A stretch of DNA of 64,000 bases, from contig DASPIK010000031.1 of NCBI GenBank assembly GCA_035629075.1, positions 1-64,000 on the forward strand, in the 5' to 3' direction. This document shows, one piece after another, positions 1 through 9,134 of the stretch (within the stretch, counting starts at the first letter, position 1; every line of letters begins with the position of its first letter). This DNA is from JAEZPW01 sp035629075. GTDB taxonomy: Bacteria; Acidobacteriota; Terriglobia; Terriglobales; Acidobacteriaceae. The notes below the pieces were generated by a model, which ran no database searches, was not told where the DNA came from, and worked only from the letters and a program-made list of their open reading frames with translations. Both the position numbers and the translations under genes were made by a program.

Positions 1-1343
1 TCCTGCTTCGCCTCGTTATGGTCTTGGCTAACGCGATCAGGCACCTTGAGTCTCATGCGAAGTCGAATGCGGTCGCCGAAGTCTCGGAAATCGGCTGCAA
101 GTCCTCCCCGCAACTCGAAGATCCCGGAGCGAACGGCATGATCAGGAGGGAGCATAAGAACGGTCGATCTTGCAGCAAGGAACAAGCTGGCGAAGATGGC
201 GCCGAGGAGCAAGCCAGAGATGGCCATGAGAGTACGTCTGGGGCTCTTCTTACGCTCGGGCACCTTTGGCTCGTCGAGTATGCGTACGGTTGGGAGTTCT
301 CGGGCTTCCTGAACCTTGGCGAGCTCGTATTGTTTCGTCAGCACTTCGAAAACAGCTTCCTGGACCTTAACATTGCGGTACAGGTCGTAGTAGCCGACAC
401 CAATGGCTGGCAAGCTAGTGATAGGCGGCAGCCCGCCGCCGACTTTGGCAGCGTCGGGGGATGCTTGCGCCGACGAGACTGCTGCAGCGCCGCTGCCTTC
501 AATTTTGGCCAACTGTCGTTTCAGTGATGCGATACGAGCACGAGCCGCGATGACCCTGACATTGCCGGGTCGATATATCTCCTCGAGTCCGCTCAATTCA
601 GCTTCGGCAGCACTTACTTCAGCGCGAAGCTTCGCGGCAGCATCAAACATCGCCTTTCCCTGTTCCTTCGGATCGATGGCCATGTTGTTGCGCGAAAATT
701 CACTCAGTCGCGACGATGCGGTTGCGAGGTCTTGCTTAACCGTGCTCAGCCGTTGTTCCAGAAACACGCGTTCCCGGTGCGCCGCCGAGGTGTTCAGCTC
801 TGCCAACACTTCATTAAGGTTGTCGACATAGCTACGCGCCAAACTCGCGGCCCGATCCGGTGAGCGATCGGTGACTGCCACGGTGATGATTCCGGTCTTC
901 TTGTCCTCGAGAATCGATGTATTCTTCGCCAAGACCTCTTGTGCGTCTTCGCGCAGCTTAACCCGGTACACATGACGAAGATCGAACTTGTCGATAAGCC
1001 GGTCTTGCAGTTTGTCGCTGCGAAGCACGCCGACCAACGTCGCACCGTTGCTCTTCATGCCCAGCGCGTCGGACGCGACGGCTGCGAGCTTGTCATCGGC
1101 CATGCCGGCGAGCATCGCCAGTCCACTTCCCGCCTGCTTCTCGGGCGGCATGAGGGTGGCAACCGACTCGTACTTAGGCCGGATCGCCAAAGCCAGCACG
1201 ACGGCCACTACCAGGCCAACGAGCGCACCTTTCACAACGAATTTGCGCTCTCGCCAAATCGCTAGAACCACATCGGAGGCGGCATTGGTACGCCGCTGGA
1301 TGTCGTAGCTGATGCTCTCTTCGTGCAAGTCTGGTTCGTTCAT
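1..1343 (-). CDS. Wzz/GumC-type polysaccharide chain-length determinant, partial
   Basis: This inner-membrane co-polymerase probably sets the chain length of the exopolysaccharide made by the upstream genes. I translated the reverse complement by hand: an open frame of about 447 codons starts with MNEPDLHEES and reaches the left edge without a stop. A membrane segment lies near residues 34-54. A long charged coiled-coil periplasmic part follows, then a proline-containing stretch (DEPKVPERKKSPRR) and a second membrane segment near residue 375, the usual Wzz layout. About 50 more residues follow before the edge, so the true end is probably just outside. No tyrosine-kinase domain is seen. The start is 8 bases after the stop of the DUF362 gene, so it belongs to the same operon. 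Confidence 0.87.
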   Translation of the reverse strand, partial: MNEPDLHEESISYDIQRRTNAASDVVLAIWRERKFVVKGALVGLVVAVVLALAIRPKYESVATLMPPEKQAGSGLAMLAGMADDKLAAVASDALGMKSNGATLVGVLRSDKLQDRLIDKFDLRHVYRVKLREDAQEVLAKNTSILEDKKTGIITVAVTDRSPDRAASLARSYVDNLNEVLAELNTSAAHRERVFLEQRLSTVKQDLATASSRLSEFSRNNMAIDPKEQGKAMFDAAAKLRAEVSAAEAELSGLEEIYRPGNVRVIAARARIASLKRQLAKIEGSGAAAVSSAQASPDAAKVGGGLPPITSLPAIGVGYYDLYRNVKVQEAVFEVLTKQYELAKVQEARELPTVRILDEPKVPERKKSPRRTLMAISGLLLGAIFASLFLAARSTVLMLPPDHAVRSGIFELRGGLAADFRDFGDRIRLRMRLKVPDRVSQDHNEAKQ

Positions 1344-1351
1344 GGATGTCG

Positions 1352-2887
1352 TTAACACCCCTTCTTTTCCATCGCGAGTTCAGTGGCGTCAGTGCTCAAC
1401 CCGCTTCGAGGAATGTCCCGGTACTTGGTCCAGCCGATTGGTTGTGAATACGCCAGATGCGGTTCGGCAAATCTATTCAGGTTCTCGTAAGCAGGGACGT
1501 TGGAGCGGATTCTTATGGCTTCAAGAGTGTGCGTGCTCAACTGCGGGCGAGTTCTATAGGCGTTCTTGAACAGCAGAATGCGTTCGGGATCGAAGCCAAT
1601 AAGCCGAGCGCCCAAGAAGTCGACCAGCAACGGGTTGAATCCTCCGAGCACAACGCCTGAGTGTTTCGGCGTAGGGCTCAACGGGCCGTCGCCTTCGCCT
1701 CCGATGAGCCCGTCCACAATCGATATGAATCGGCGTTGCTGCGTGTTCTGCAGATGTCCATCTTTGTCGGCGAACAGCAGGATGCGGTTGAGATCCAATA
1801 CCGTGCGCCAGATGGTGTCATTGCCGCGCCAACTTCCGCGGTAGATCGGATTGCCGCTGACTTTTGTGAGGCATCGCATGAGCGCTCGCTGTGGAAGACT
1901 GATTGTGCGATAAGCAAGTTTTCGTGCGCGGCCGTCTACAGCCAAGAGTTTGTCCAGCACCAAACGGTCGAACCGCCGCAGCGCATTTTCGAGGCGGACG
2001 GAACTTCGCGGAAACTCGTCACCACGTTCCCCGGGATGTCCTACGCGATAATGCGGAAGCCAGTTCTTGTCGCCGTTGATACCGACCAGGTTCTTCAGGT
2101 TGATTGTGACCCCGGCCTTGCTGTGGACCTTAAGCTTCGGCATGCTGATCACAACATCTGCTTTCAAGATGCTGTTAGCGATCAGGTATTCATGACGGTG
2201 CTCGTTGTGGTGCTGACGAATAATGGAACGATCGAAGTCGGCACCATACAACCGTTCCAGTGCGTCAAGATCACGAAACTCGCTGTGCGCCCCAAGATCA
2301 ACGGCCGTGTAACCTTCCGGGTCGCCCTTCAAAGGCGTCTTAACATCTTTCAGGAACCCTTCTTTACCCGGAGCGTAACGGTACTTTCGCAGGTCCGATA
2401 AGACGACGTTGGCGCCTCGGCTGCGATAAAATTCGACCACCTTGTCGATACCGGTGAATCTCGTAATCGCTTCAAAGTCCGCGTTGCCGTGGGGTGCATC
2501 GGCGACGATTACCCGGCCAGTCCCGTTCAGCGCCTTCAAGACGTAATCGATGACAGGTCGAATTAAGCTTCCGTGCGTGACCACCGAGTGCAAGTCATGA
2601 CCGGCGGCGTTGAAGTGCAGAACGAAGTTTGGCTTGATGGCTACCAGGTCACCAGGACGGATGATGTCTTTGAGCGGATTCCAACTTGCGGTACCGGCGT
2701 TCGCAGCATCGAGTTCAAGGAGCATGAACAAGTTGCGAACTGCTTCGTACGCGCTGTTTGCCTCGCTTGCCACACAGCCTGGGCCCAGTTCGTACTCAGG
2801 GTACAAAACAGACGGATGAAATGGCGCAGCTCCAGCATAGGTGCTGGCAACATCCTGGTAAATCGCACATTGATTTTCTTGAGTCAC
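1352..2887 (-). CDS. DUF362 domain protein
   Basis: The 511-residue protein carries the DUF362 signatures: a PGDLVAIKPNFV segment near residue 78, the core MPKLKVHSKAGVTINLKN, and a C-terminal segment VDGLIGGEGDGPLSP. DUF362 proteins have no agreed reaction; some members also carry ferredoxin clusters, but no CxxC ferredoxin motifs are visible here and there is no signal peptide. The GTG start sits 2 bases after the CapK-like gene's stop, which suggests translational coupling. Its place between an adenylate-forming enzyme and the Wzz gene points to a role in modifying or activating a polysaccharide substituent, but that is inference only. Confidence 0.85.
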   Translation of the reverse strand: MTQENQCAIYQDVASTYAGAAPFHPSVLYPEYELGPGCVASEANSAYEAVRNLFMLLELDAANAGTASWNPLKDIIRPGDLVAIKPNFVLHFNAAGHDLHSVVTHGSLIRPVIDYVLKALNGTGRVIVADAPHGNADFEAITRFTGIDKVVEFYRSRGANVVLSDLRKYRYAPGKEGFLKDVKTPLKGDPEGYTAVDLGAHSEFRDLDALERLYGADFDRSIIRQHHNEHRHEYLIANSILKADVVISMPKLKVHSKAGVTINLKNLVGINGDKNWLPHYRVGHPGERGDEFPRSSVRLENALRRFDRLVLDKLLAVDGRARKLAYRTISLPQRALMRCLTKVSGNPIYRGSWRGNDTIWRTVLDLNRILLFADKDGHLQNTQQRRFISIVDGLIGGEGDGPLSPTPKHSGVVLGGFNPLLVDFLGARLIGFDPERILLFKNAYRTRPQLSTHTLEAIRIRSNVPAYENLNRFAEPHLAYSQPIGWTKYRDIPRSGLSTDATELAMEKKGC

Positions 2888-2889
2888 AA

Positions 2890-4272
2890 CTAGTCCGTAA
2901 ATTGAACGTTGAGGTGTTGCAACAAGAAGCGATGCTTTCCGCGAGCAGTGAGTGGAATATCGTCCACGAACACAAGATCGACGGCCATGTCCTGTCCCAT
3001 CTTGTGTTTCATTTCCTGCAGAATTCGTACGGAATCACGGTCGGTGTACGAGGGCTTACGAATGATGCGCATTTCGATCTTGCCGGGAACGTCCTGCACG
3101 AACTGAAACTGTTTGACATTGTCGAAAAGGTCGGAATGCATGTTGATGGCGGTCATCGAGATGTATCGACCGTCGGCAGTCACCATAAGTTCCTGGAGAC
3201 GGCCTTCGATTCTCGAGAAGCGACGGTATGCGCGTCCGCAGGGGCACGGCCCTTCCGCGTAAGAGGCCATGTCGCCTGTTCTGTAGCGTACGAACGGCAT
3301 CGCATCGTTAATGAACCCCGTACCTACGATTTCGCCGACCTCGTTTGCATTCTCGATGACACTGCCGTCAGGACGAACCAACTCGAACACGCCATGTTCC
3401 GAGAAGCAGTGATATTCGGAACCTTTTTCACATTCACCGGCCAGCAACACGTTCTCTGAGTGGCCGTACCAACTGAAAATTCGACAGCCAAACGCGCGCT
3501 GTAACAACTCCCGCTGCCAAGCGTATAGATTCTCGGACCCGCACAAGATGACACGCAGCGACGGTACTGGGGGGAGTTGCTTCTCGATCATGACCTGCGC
3601 GATCTGCGTTATCGCGGAAGGGTACGCCTGAATGGAAACAGGCCGGTAACGAAGGAGCAGATCGTGAACTGCCGGAATGCACTCTTCCTTCAAGTTGTAG
3701 CTGGAAACGTACAGCTTGTTATCGAGCAAGCTGCGTTTCTGTGGAACCGGATCTTTGGACTTGATTACCGCCCCGCGTACGATAACGCCACGCTCGTAAT
3801 CACGATAGCCAATCCACCCCCACATGCGGCAGAAGAAGGCATTGCGAGCAGCGTCCGTGTAGTTCCGGTCCAAGTAGAAGCCCATGGGAATGCCCGTCGA
3901 GCCACCCGTGGTGTAGTACCGAAGCCTTCGCTGGCTGATGTTTCTGGCCACTAAATCTTTCAGGTTCTCCTCGACTGCCATCTTGTCGAGCATGGGCAAT
4001 GCACGCAAATCGGCGAGGGACTTGAAGTCGGAAGGATGAAATTTGAGTCGATCGAAGCTATTGCGATAGTAAGGAACGTCGTCGTAACAGTGCTGGAGGA
4101 GTTGGCGTGTCTTTTCTAATTGATATCGTTCGTGCTCGTTTCCGGTCCAGCGTTCTGACCTAAGTAGAAACTGGAGCGTGTTTCGAAACACCTTCCCCTG
4201 CAGTCCTGGTAACGAAACTTGACGTGCGAGTTCGCAGTTCTGCACGCCGACCCACTTTTCGAGCAATCCCAT
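2890..4272 (-). CDS. CapK/PaaK-like adenylate-forming enzyme (phenylacetate-CoA ligase family)
   Basis: This 460-residue protein belongs to the phenylacetate-CoA ligase/CapK family. The phosphate-binding loop TTGGSTGIP lies at residues 121-129. Later come the adenine-binding region with SWYGHSEN and the hinge part FVRYRTGDM. A cysteine pair (PCPCGR) follows, as in many PaaK relatives. Members of this family occur in capsule and exopolysaccharide loci and probably activate a carboxylic acid for attachment to the sugar. It starts 4 bases after the glycosyltransferase stop and is followed by the DUF362 gene, so it is in the operon. The substrate cannot be read from the sequence. Confidence 0.88.
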   Translation of the reverse strand: MGLLEKWVGVQNCELARQVSLPGLQGKVFRNTLQFLLRSERWTGNEHERYQLEKTRQLLQHCYDDVPYYRNSFDRLKFHPSDFKSLADLRALPMLDKMAVEENLKDLVARNISQRRLRYYTTGGSTGIPMGFYLDRNYTDAARNAFFCRMWGWIGYRDYERGVIVRGAVIKSKDPVPQKRSLLDNKLYVSSYNLKEECIPAVHDLLLRYRPVSIQAYPSAITQIAQVMIEKQLPPVPSLRVILCGSENLYAWQRELLQRAFGCRIFSWYGHSENVLLAGECEKGSEYHCFSEHGVFELVRPDGSVIENANEVGEIVGTGFINDAMPFVRYRTGDMASYAEGPCPCGRAYRRFSRIEGRLQELMVTADGRYISMTAINMHSDLFDNVKQFQFVQDVPGKIEMRIIRKPSYTDRDSVRILQEMKHKMGQDMAVDLVFVDDIPLTARGKHRFLLQHLNVQFTD

Positions 4273-4276
4273 GTCT

Positions 4277-5521
4277 TCAGTCCGCTGCCACTGCCTTCGA
4301 ACGCGGCATGTGTCCGTAGGTCAGGAGTGAATGGATAATGCTGGCAACCTGGCGAGTACGGTCATCCCAGGTGCCGTGACGCACGGAGCTTTGTCGCATT
4401 TCGCGGAGATGCGGACTGTCTTGCGTGAGAGCATTCTCTACGGCCGCAATGAACTCATCCGCATTCGCGAAGAACCGCACACCTTTGGCGTCGCGGTACT
4501 CGTAAAGCTGTGTCATGACAATCGGCTTCCCTGTCGCAAGATACTCACGGACCTTAATTGCACTCCCGTACTGCGTGAATGGGTTATCCGTGCGCCAAGG
4601 CAAGATGCAGACGTCAAAATGTTTCACGTACGACGGCAATTGGCTGTACGGCTTCGATCCTAGGAAATGCAGGTTGGGCGCATTCAACTTAATGAGGTTG
4701 GATTTCAAACCGATCATCGCCCAGTGCCATTCAGGCCTACGGCGAAGCACCTCTTGCATGAGTTCGGAGTCCATCACGTAGTCCATCGCGCCGAAATACC
4801 CGAGTACCGGGTGCGGAATCTCTGCGATGTCTTCAGCCGTGCTCGCCGCCTCTTGCGAGAAGTGTTCGTAGTCGACACCTTGCGACAGGAGAAAGCGGTT
4901 AGGCTCATCAGCCTCATCGAAAAGCTTTCTCCCCGAATAGAGCACTATTGCTGCTTTGGCTTTCAGACGGCGGTCAAACTCACGGATAGTCGTTCGGGAC
5001 AACGCACTATCTTCAGTCGCGTCATACTTGTCCGAAACTTGGTAGAGGAGCAGCTTGGAATCAAGGCTCTCCGCGATGTCTGCGGCGGACGGAATGGCAA
5101 CCCAGATGATCGGGCGATCCATGCCGCAGATCATCATCGCCAGACGCATTTGTACGTTCAACAGCACCGAGTTGATCAGCTTGGCGAATCTGGACCCGTA
5201 TAGAGGAATGACGACTGGTGTCATTACCCAAAGACCTTCCGGTACTCGCCGGAGCCAGCGCATGTAGCTCTTGAGCTTTCGCCGGATCTTTAAAAAGAAA
5301 TCCGGATTCGACATGGATGGGAGGCCCATGCTGATTGAATTCACAAACAGCACGCGGTTCCTGCCGGCGAGACGCTTCAAGATGTGGTTCTTGGAATGGG
5401 GATGGTGGTACCACCAATCTTCGCCGGCGAAACAGATAATGCTCTCGCCCGATAGCCCGTAGTCCAGGGCTTGCGTTGCTTGCTGCTCCACGTCAGACCG
5501 TCCTGGTAACCGCATGCTCAA
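4277..5521 (-). CDS. Glycosyltransferase, TuaH-like
   Basis: The 414-residue protein has a two-lobed glycosyltransferase layout. The N-terminal part contains CFAGEDWWYHHPHSKNHIL, a pattern seen in teichuronic-acid TuaH-like transferases. The C-terminal lobe has the nucleotide-sugar region GYFGAMDYVMDSELM, the segment FDVCILPWRTDNPFTQYGSAIK and the acidic/helix motif VREYLATGKPIV. It probably adds one sugar of the repeat unit on the cytoplasmic face. The called start overlaps the end of the upstream glycosyltransferase by 29 bases; the next in-frame ATG is two codons in and would still overlap. Sugar and linkage are unknown. Confidence 0.85.
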   Translation of the reverse strand: MSMRLPGRSDVEQQATQALDYGLSGESIICFAGEDWWYHHPHSKNHILKRLAGRNRVLFVNSISMGLPSMSNPDFFLKIRRKLKSYMRWLRRVPEGLWVMTPVVIPLYGSRFAKLINSVLLNVQMRLAMMICGMDRPIIWVAIPSAADIAESLDSKLLLYQVSDKYDATEDSALSRTTIREFDRRLKAKAAIVLYSGRKLFDEADEPNRFLLSQGVDYEHFSQEAASTAEDIAEIPHPVLGYFGAMDYVMDSELMQEVLRRRPEWHWAMIGLKSNLIKLNAPNLHFLGSKPYSQLPSYVKHFDVCILPWRTDNPFTQYGSAIKVREYLATGKPIVMTQLYEYRDAKGVRFFANADEFIAAVENALTQDSPHLREMRQSSVRHGTWDDRTRQVASIIHSLLTYGHMPRSKAVAAD

Positions 5522-7169
5522 ATTCGGGGAACTCCTCAGTGCTGCCCTTTACGCAGGCAAGCACTCGCTGTGCGTTGTGGCGCCATGTGTGCCGTTCAAT
5601 GGCAGCGTTGCGCGCATTGCGCCCCAGTCGCTCGCGCAAAGCCTGGTCAGCCGCGACGGCCTCGATTGCCACAGCTAACGCACCCGGATCAGCCGGCGGG
5701 ACCAAAACCGCGGTTTGCATATGGGAAAGAACGCGAGCTATCTGCTCAAGATCGCTGGCCACGATCGCCTTGGCCATGGCCATGTATTCGAACAACTTCG
5801 TAGGTGAGCCGAAGAAAGGCTGCCCATCTGGGATCGGAACGTGGGGGGAGACGAGGACATCGGCAGCATCAAGATGCGCGCGAACTCTATCGTGAGGCAG
5901 CAAGCCGGTGAATACGACCTGGCCATTCCCGACATATGCTGCAAGAGCCGACTGCATCTCCGGTTGTAACGGGCCCTCCCCTATGAAGAGGAACTTCAAG
6001 TTGCGGTTAGCCCCGCCGGACAACAATCGCTGTACGGCCTGCTGGAGAACGGCTATGCCATGCCAGTAGCTGAAGGTGCCAAGGAAACCAACCACTACAT
6101 CCTGATTTGAAAACCCCAGCCGGGTGCGAACCTCCGCCCCGCCGCACCCTGGACGAAACTGCGTAGGGTCGACTCCATTCGGATTCATCAAGATGCGTTC
6201 TCGCGAGACTCCGCGGTCGAGCAGTTCCTGTCGCAAGGCCTCCGATACGACGACAACCTTGGCTGCACCCCGGAGTGCGACGTTCTCGGTGAGGCGCAGC
6301 CATGTGTGGAAGCGACTCGGATCCCAATAGCGTGACATCCGGTACTCGGAGCCGTTGTATTCGAGCATCAAGGGGATGCCGGTATAGCGCGAGAGCAAAA
6401 CGCCGGCGATTACGAACTTGCCGTGCCGTTGATAAAGGACGCTGGCAGGACTCTTCTTGAGCTTTCGGGCTACGGTTCGGGCGAATTGCCAGTTGTAAAC
6501 TAAAGCCAGAGCCTCTGCGAATAGAAACTTTCCCTTGGCAGGGATGACTTGGACATGCTGAGCGTCGTCAAGTGGCAGGGGCGACCCAGAGTAAATCTCG
6601 CACGTCGCGCCAAGTTCTCCGATGCCGCCAAGAACTCCCCGAACATGGCTGATTGCACCGCCAGCCAAGTGGCGATTCAGTGGAAAAGGAAAGAGGTATG
6701 CGACATCGAGTGACGTGGAGTTCCGACCCTGCTGAAGTTCCATTGGCCGCACTGCCCGTTGCAAAAACTGCAGTATCAGCCATGAACGAGCGAAGACTGC
6801 AGAGTCCCGAGCCACTCGCCAGGCGAACATAGGAAGCCTGTGCAGGCAGGTACTTCGTCGCAGTACTTCCCACTTTCCATCGCTGTAACAGACGGCAGTC
6901 TCCCGGCAGCGGTGCGCCAGGGACAACCAGGCCAAGAGTTCTCGGTGCTTGTTTTCGTCAGCGTGCTTGAAGAACAGGACAAGAGCAACGCCCTTTAGAC
7001 GGCGCAAGGCTCGAACCTGAGCTTTCCAGCCATTCGCCCGAAGTTCTTGATGACCGAGCAGGACGATCTCGCAACCGGGATAGCGCGTCTTCACTAACTC
7101 GGTGGCTTCGTTAGCACCTCCGGTCCAAACGTGCAGATAGACCTGCCGACGTTTGTCGTTGCTCATCAT
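5493..7169 (-). CDS. GT4-family glycosyltransferase with an extra N-terminal domain
   Basis: The last 390 residues form a GT4-type glycosyltransferase: GGAISHVRG acceptor loop, VVSEALRQELLDRGV, NPNGVDPTQF, VGFLGTFSYWHG and the donor motif SPTKLFEYMAMAKAIVASD with its spaced glutamates. The first 170 residues form a separate region that I cannot assign. It looks like a small Rossmann-like unit (YLHVWTGGANEATELVKTR) with no clear motif. I place the start at the ATG that overlaps the asparagine synthase stop in an ATGA arrangement, giving 558 residues; an upstream in-frame start would add 18 residues inside that gene. It is an operon member and probably adds a sugar to the lipid-linked repeat unit. 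Confidence 0.87.
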   Translation of the reverse strand: MMSNDKRRQVYLHVWTGGANEATELVKTRYPGCEIVLLGHQELRANGWKAQVRALRRLKGVALVLFFKHADENKHRELLAWLSLAHRCRETAVCYSDGKWEVLRRSTCLHRLPMFAWRVARDSAVFARSWLILQFLQRAVRPMELQQGRNSTSLDVAYLFPFPLNRHLAGGAISHVRGVLGGIGELGATCEIYSGSPLPLDDAQHVQVIPAKGKFLFAEALALVYNWQFARTVARKLKKSPASVLYQRHGKFVIAGVLLSRYTGIPLMLEYNGSEYRMSRYWDPSRFHTWLRLTENVALRGAAKVVVVSEALRQELLDRGVSRERILMNPNGVDPTQFRPGCGGAEVRTRLGFSNQDVVVGFLGTFSYWHGIAVLQQAVQRLLSGGANRNLKFLFIGEGPLQPEMQSALAAYVGNGQVVFTGLLPHDRVRAHLDAADVLVSPHVPIPDGQPFFGSPTKLFEYMAMAKAIVASDLEQIARVLSHMQTAVLVPPADPGALAVAIEAVAADQALRERLGRNARNAAIERHTWRHNAQRVLACVKGSTEEFPEFEHAVTRTV

Positions 7170-9109
7170 GCCCTGCCCGCCTGGAACTGACTGGATGGTG
7201 AGGCAATGTACTCTCTCCACCACATCGCGAGGTTGAAGAGAATCCAGACCTGCTGCGCGTCGCGCTTGCTCCGGTGCGCCGTGCTTAGCAGTTGTTCAAT
7301 GGCGCTTCGGTCGAACAGGTCAGTTTCATCGCAGAAGTTCAGTATCTCGGATCGAGAGGTTTGTCCGAGTTCACGGAGCATCCACTCGTAAAGCGGCACA
7401 CCAAAACCCTGCTTGCGACGGTCGATCAGTTCATCAGGAATCAATCCACGAACCGCTTTCTTCAGGATGTACTTGAGCGTGCCGTTGCGTGTCTTCAATG
7501 ACTCGGGGATGCTCATCGCCAATTCAACAAATTTGTGGTCAAGAAATGGAACGCGAGCCTCGAGACTTACTCCCATGCTCATTTTGTCCACACGCATGAG
7601 CAACAGTTCGGGCAGGCGCAGGTTCAAGTCGGCATAAGTCATCCAGCTCAGGTGCCCCTGCTGCCAGGCCTTCTGCTCGAAGCGCAAGCGGGTGTCGCGC
7701 AGTGGCTCCCAAGACGAGAGTCCACTCAAGCTCTTTTTCAATCGGGAAGACAGAAGGCGCTGCTTCTGCACCTGCGTGAAGCTTTCGTATCCACTCCAGA
7801 AGACAGGCAGGCCCTGCGAGGCGCGCCATAACAATTCATACTGGAAACCCTCGTCGTGGCCTGCCGCACGCAAGCCACTTAGGGCCAAGCGGGATGCCGC
7901 TCTCGCACCAGTGATGTCATTCAATCGCGCGGCTCGCAGCAGTTTTTTCCAGCTCTCGTAGCCCCAGAACAACTCGTCTGAACCCTCGCCAAGCTGGCAA
8001 ACGATTACACCGTTGTCACGCGCCAGTTTGGAAACGTAGTACAGCGGCACACAAACCGGGTCGGCGATTGGCTCGTCCTGTAATCGGATCATCTGCGGGA
8101 GAAAGTCGAGCAGGTCCCTCGACGAGAGGAGGGATTCGTGATACTTGGCTCCTACCCTATCAGCCATTGAGCGGGCATAAGGCAACTCATTACGGTAGCT
8201 ACCGTACTCACCCTGGTATCCGATCGAAAAGGTGGATACCTGTTTCGACGCACCTTCAGAGAACAGAGCTGCGTTAGTGCTGGAGTCGATGCCGCCCGAG
8301 AGGAACACCCCAACAGGAACATCGCTCATCTTCCGCAGTCTCACGGAGATGCGCAGTTCTTCCAGCAGCATCTCCGTTATCTGACGCTCGTTGGTCACGG
8401 AAAGCGGACTGGCATGGTCCCACACGTCCCAGTAGCGTTGTTGCACCAGTGTTCCATCGGCTCTCACACGCAACCAACAACCAGCAGGCAGCTTGTGGAT
8501 ACCCCGGAATGCAGTATCCGGCGCAGGCGTGGTCAAGAACGAGAGGAAATGGTAGATAGCCTCTTCGTTCATGACACGCTCTTGCTGCGAATCTTGGAGC
8601 AGGGCCTTAATCTCGGAAGCGAACGTGATGCGACCGTGGTGCACGCTGTAGTAGAGAGGCTTTATACCGATGCGGTCGCGTACGAGCCATAGCTCGCGTG
8701 AGCGCTGATCCCAAAGTGCAAAGGCGAACATTCCACGGAACCGCTGAATACAGTCGATGCCCCACTGTTCAAATGCGTGGACGATTACCTCAGTGTCACA
8801 GTGGTCCGTGATCCATCGATGCTGACCAGTGCTTTCCAGCTCGCGGCGGATCTCCGCCTGGTTATAAATTTCGCCGTTGAACGACAGCCAGATGGAGCCG
8901 TCCTCATTGCACATCGGTTGGGCCGCAGCATCGGAGAGATCTACGATGGACAACCGCCTGTGGCCCAGACCAACATTGCCCGATGCCGAAACCCAAACGC
9001 CAGCGCCGTCCGGTCCGCGATGCACCATCGCGTCCCGCATTCGGCAGATAAACTCCTCGGTTATGCGGAAGTTATCGTTGAACGACACACTTCCGACGAT
9101 TCCACACAT
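7166..9109 (-). CDS. asnB: Asparagine synthase (glutamine-hydrolysing)
   Basis: The enzyme transfers ammonia from glutamine to an acyl-adenylate, normally of aspartate. The 647-residue protein begins MCGIVG, so Cys2 is the glutaminase nucleophile. RGPDGAG and SFNGEIYN complete the N-terminal amidotransferase site. The synthetase part has the pyrophosphate loop SGGIDSS at residues 271-277 and the EGSDELFWGYESW motif. In exopolysaccharide loci such AsnB homologues often amidate a sugar carboxylate or other acid instead of free aspartate. With a CapK-like gene three positions downstream, that is plausible here but unproven. It lies 25 bases after the glycosylphosphotransferase gene and overlaps the next gene by 4 bases. 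Confidence 0.95.
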   Translation of the reverse strand: MCGIVGSVSFNDNFRITEEFICRMRDAMVHRGPDGAGVWVSASGNVGLGHRRLSIVDLSDAAAQPMCNEDGSIWLSFNGEIYNQAEIRRELESTGQHRWITDHCDTEVIVHAFEQWGIDCIQRFRGMFAFALWDQRSRELWLVRDRIGIKPLYYSVHHGRITFASEIKALLQDSQQERVMNEEAIYHFLSFLTTPAPDTAFRGIHKLPAGCWLRVRADGTLVQQRYWDVWDHASPLSVTNERQITEMLLEELRISVRLRKMSDVPVGVFLSGGIDSSTNAALFSEGASKQVSTFSIGYQGEYGSYRNELPYARSMADRVGAKYHESLLSSRDLLDFLPQMIRLQDEPIADPVCVPLYYVSKLARDNGVIVCQLGEGSDELFWGYESWKKLLRAARLNDITGARAASRLALSGLRAAGHDEGFQYELLWRASQGLPVFWSGYESFTQVQKQRLLSSRLKKSLSGLSSWEPLRDTRLRFEQKAWQQGHLSWMTYADLNLRLPELLLMRVDKMSMGVSLEARVPFLDHKFVELAMSIPESLKTRNGTLKYILKKAVRGLIPDELIDRRKQGFGVPLYEWMLRELGQTSRSEILNFCDETDLFDRSAIEQLLSTAHRSKRDAQQVWILFNLAMWWREYIASPSSQFQAGRA

Positions 9110-9134
9110 GAATGCAGTTCAGTCCTTTTTTCGC

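Noticed and set aside
1661..2401. 246-residue plus-strand frame opposite the DUF362 gene
   Set aside because: Antisense shadow of a conserved gene; no domain or ribosome-binding site.
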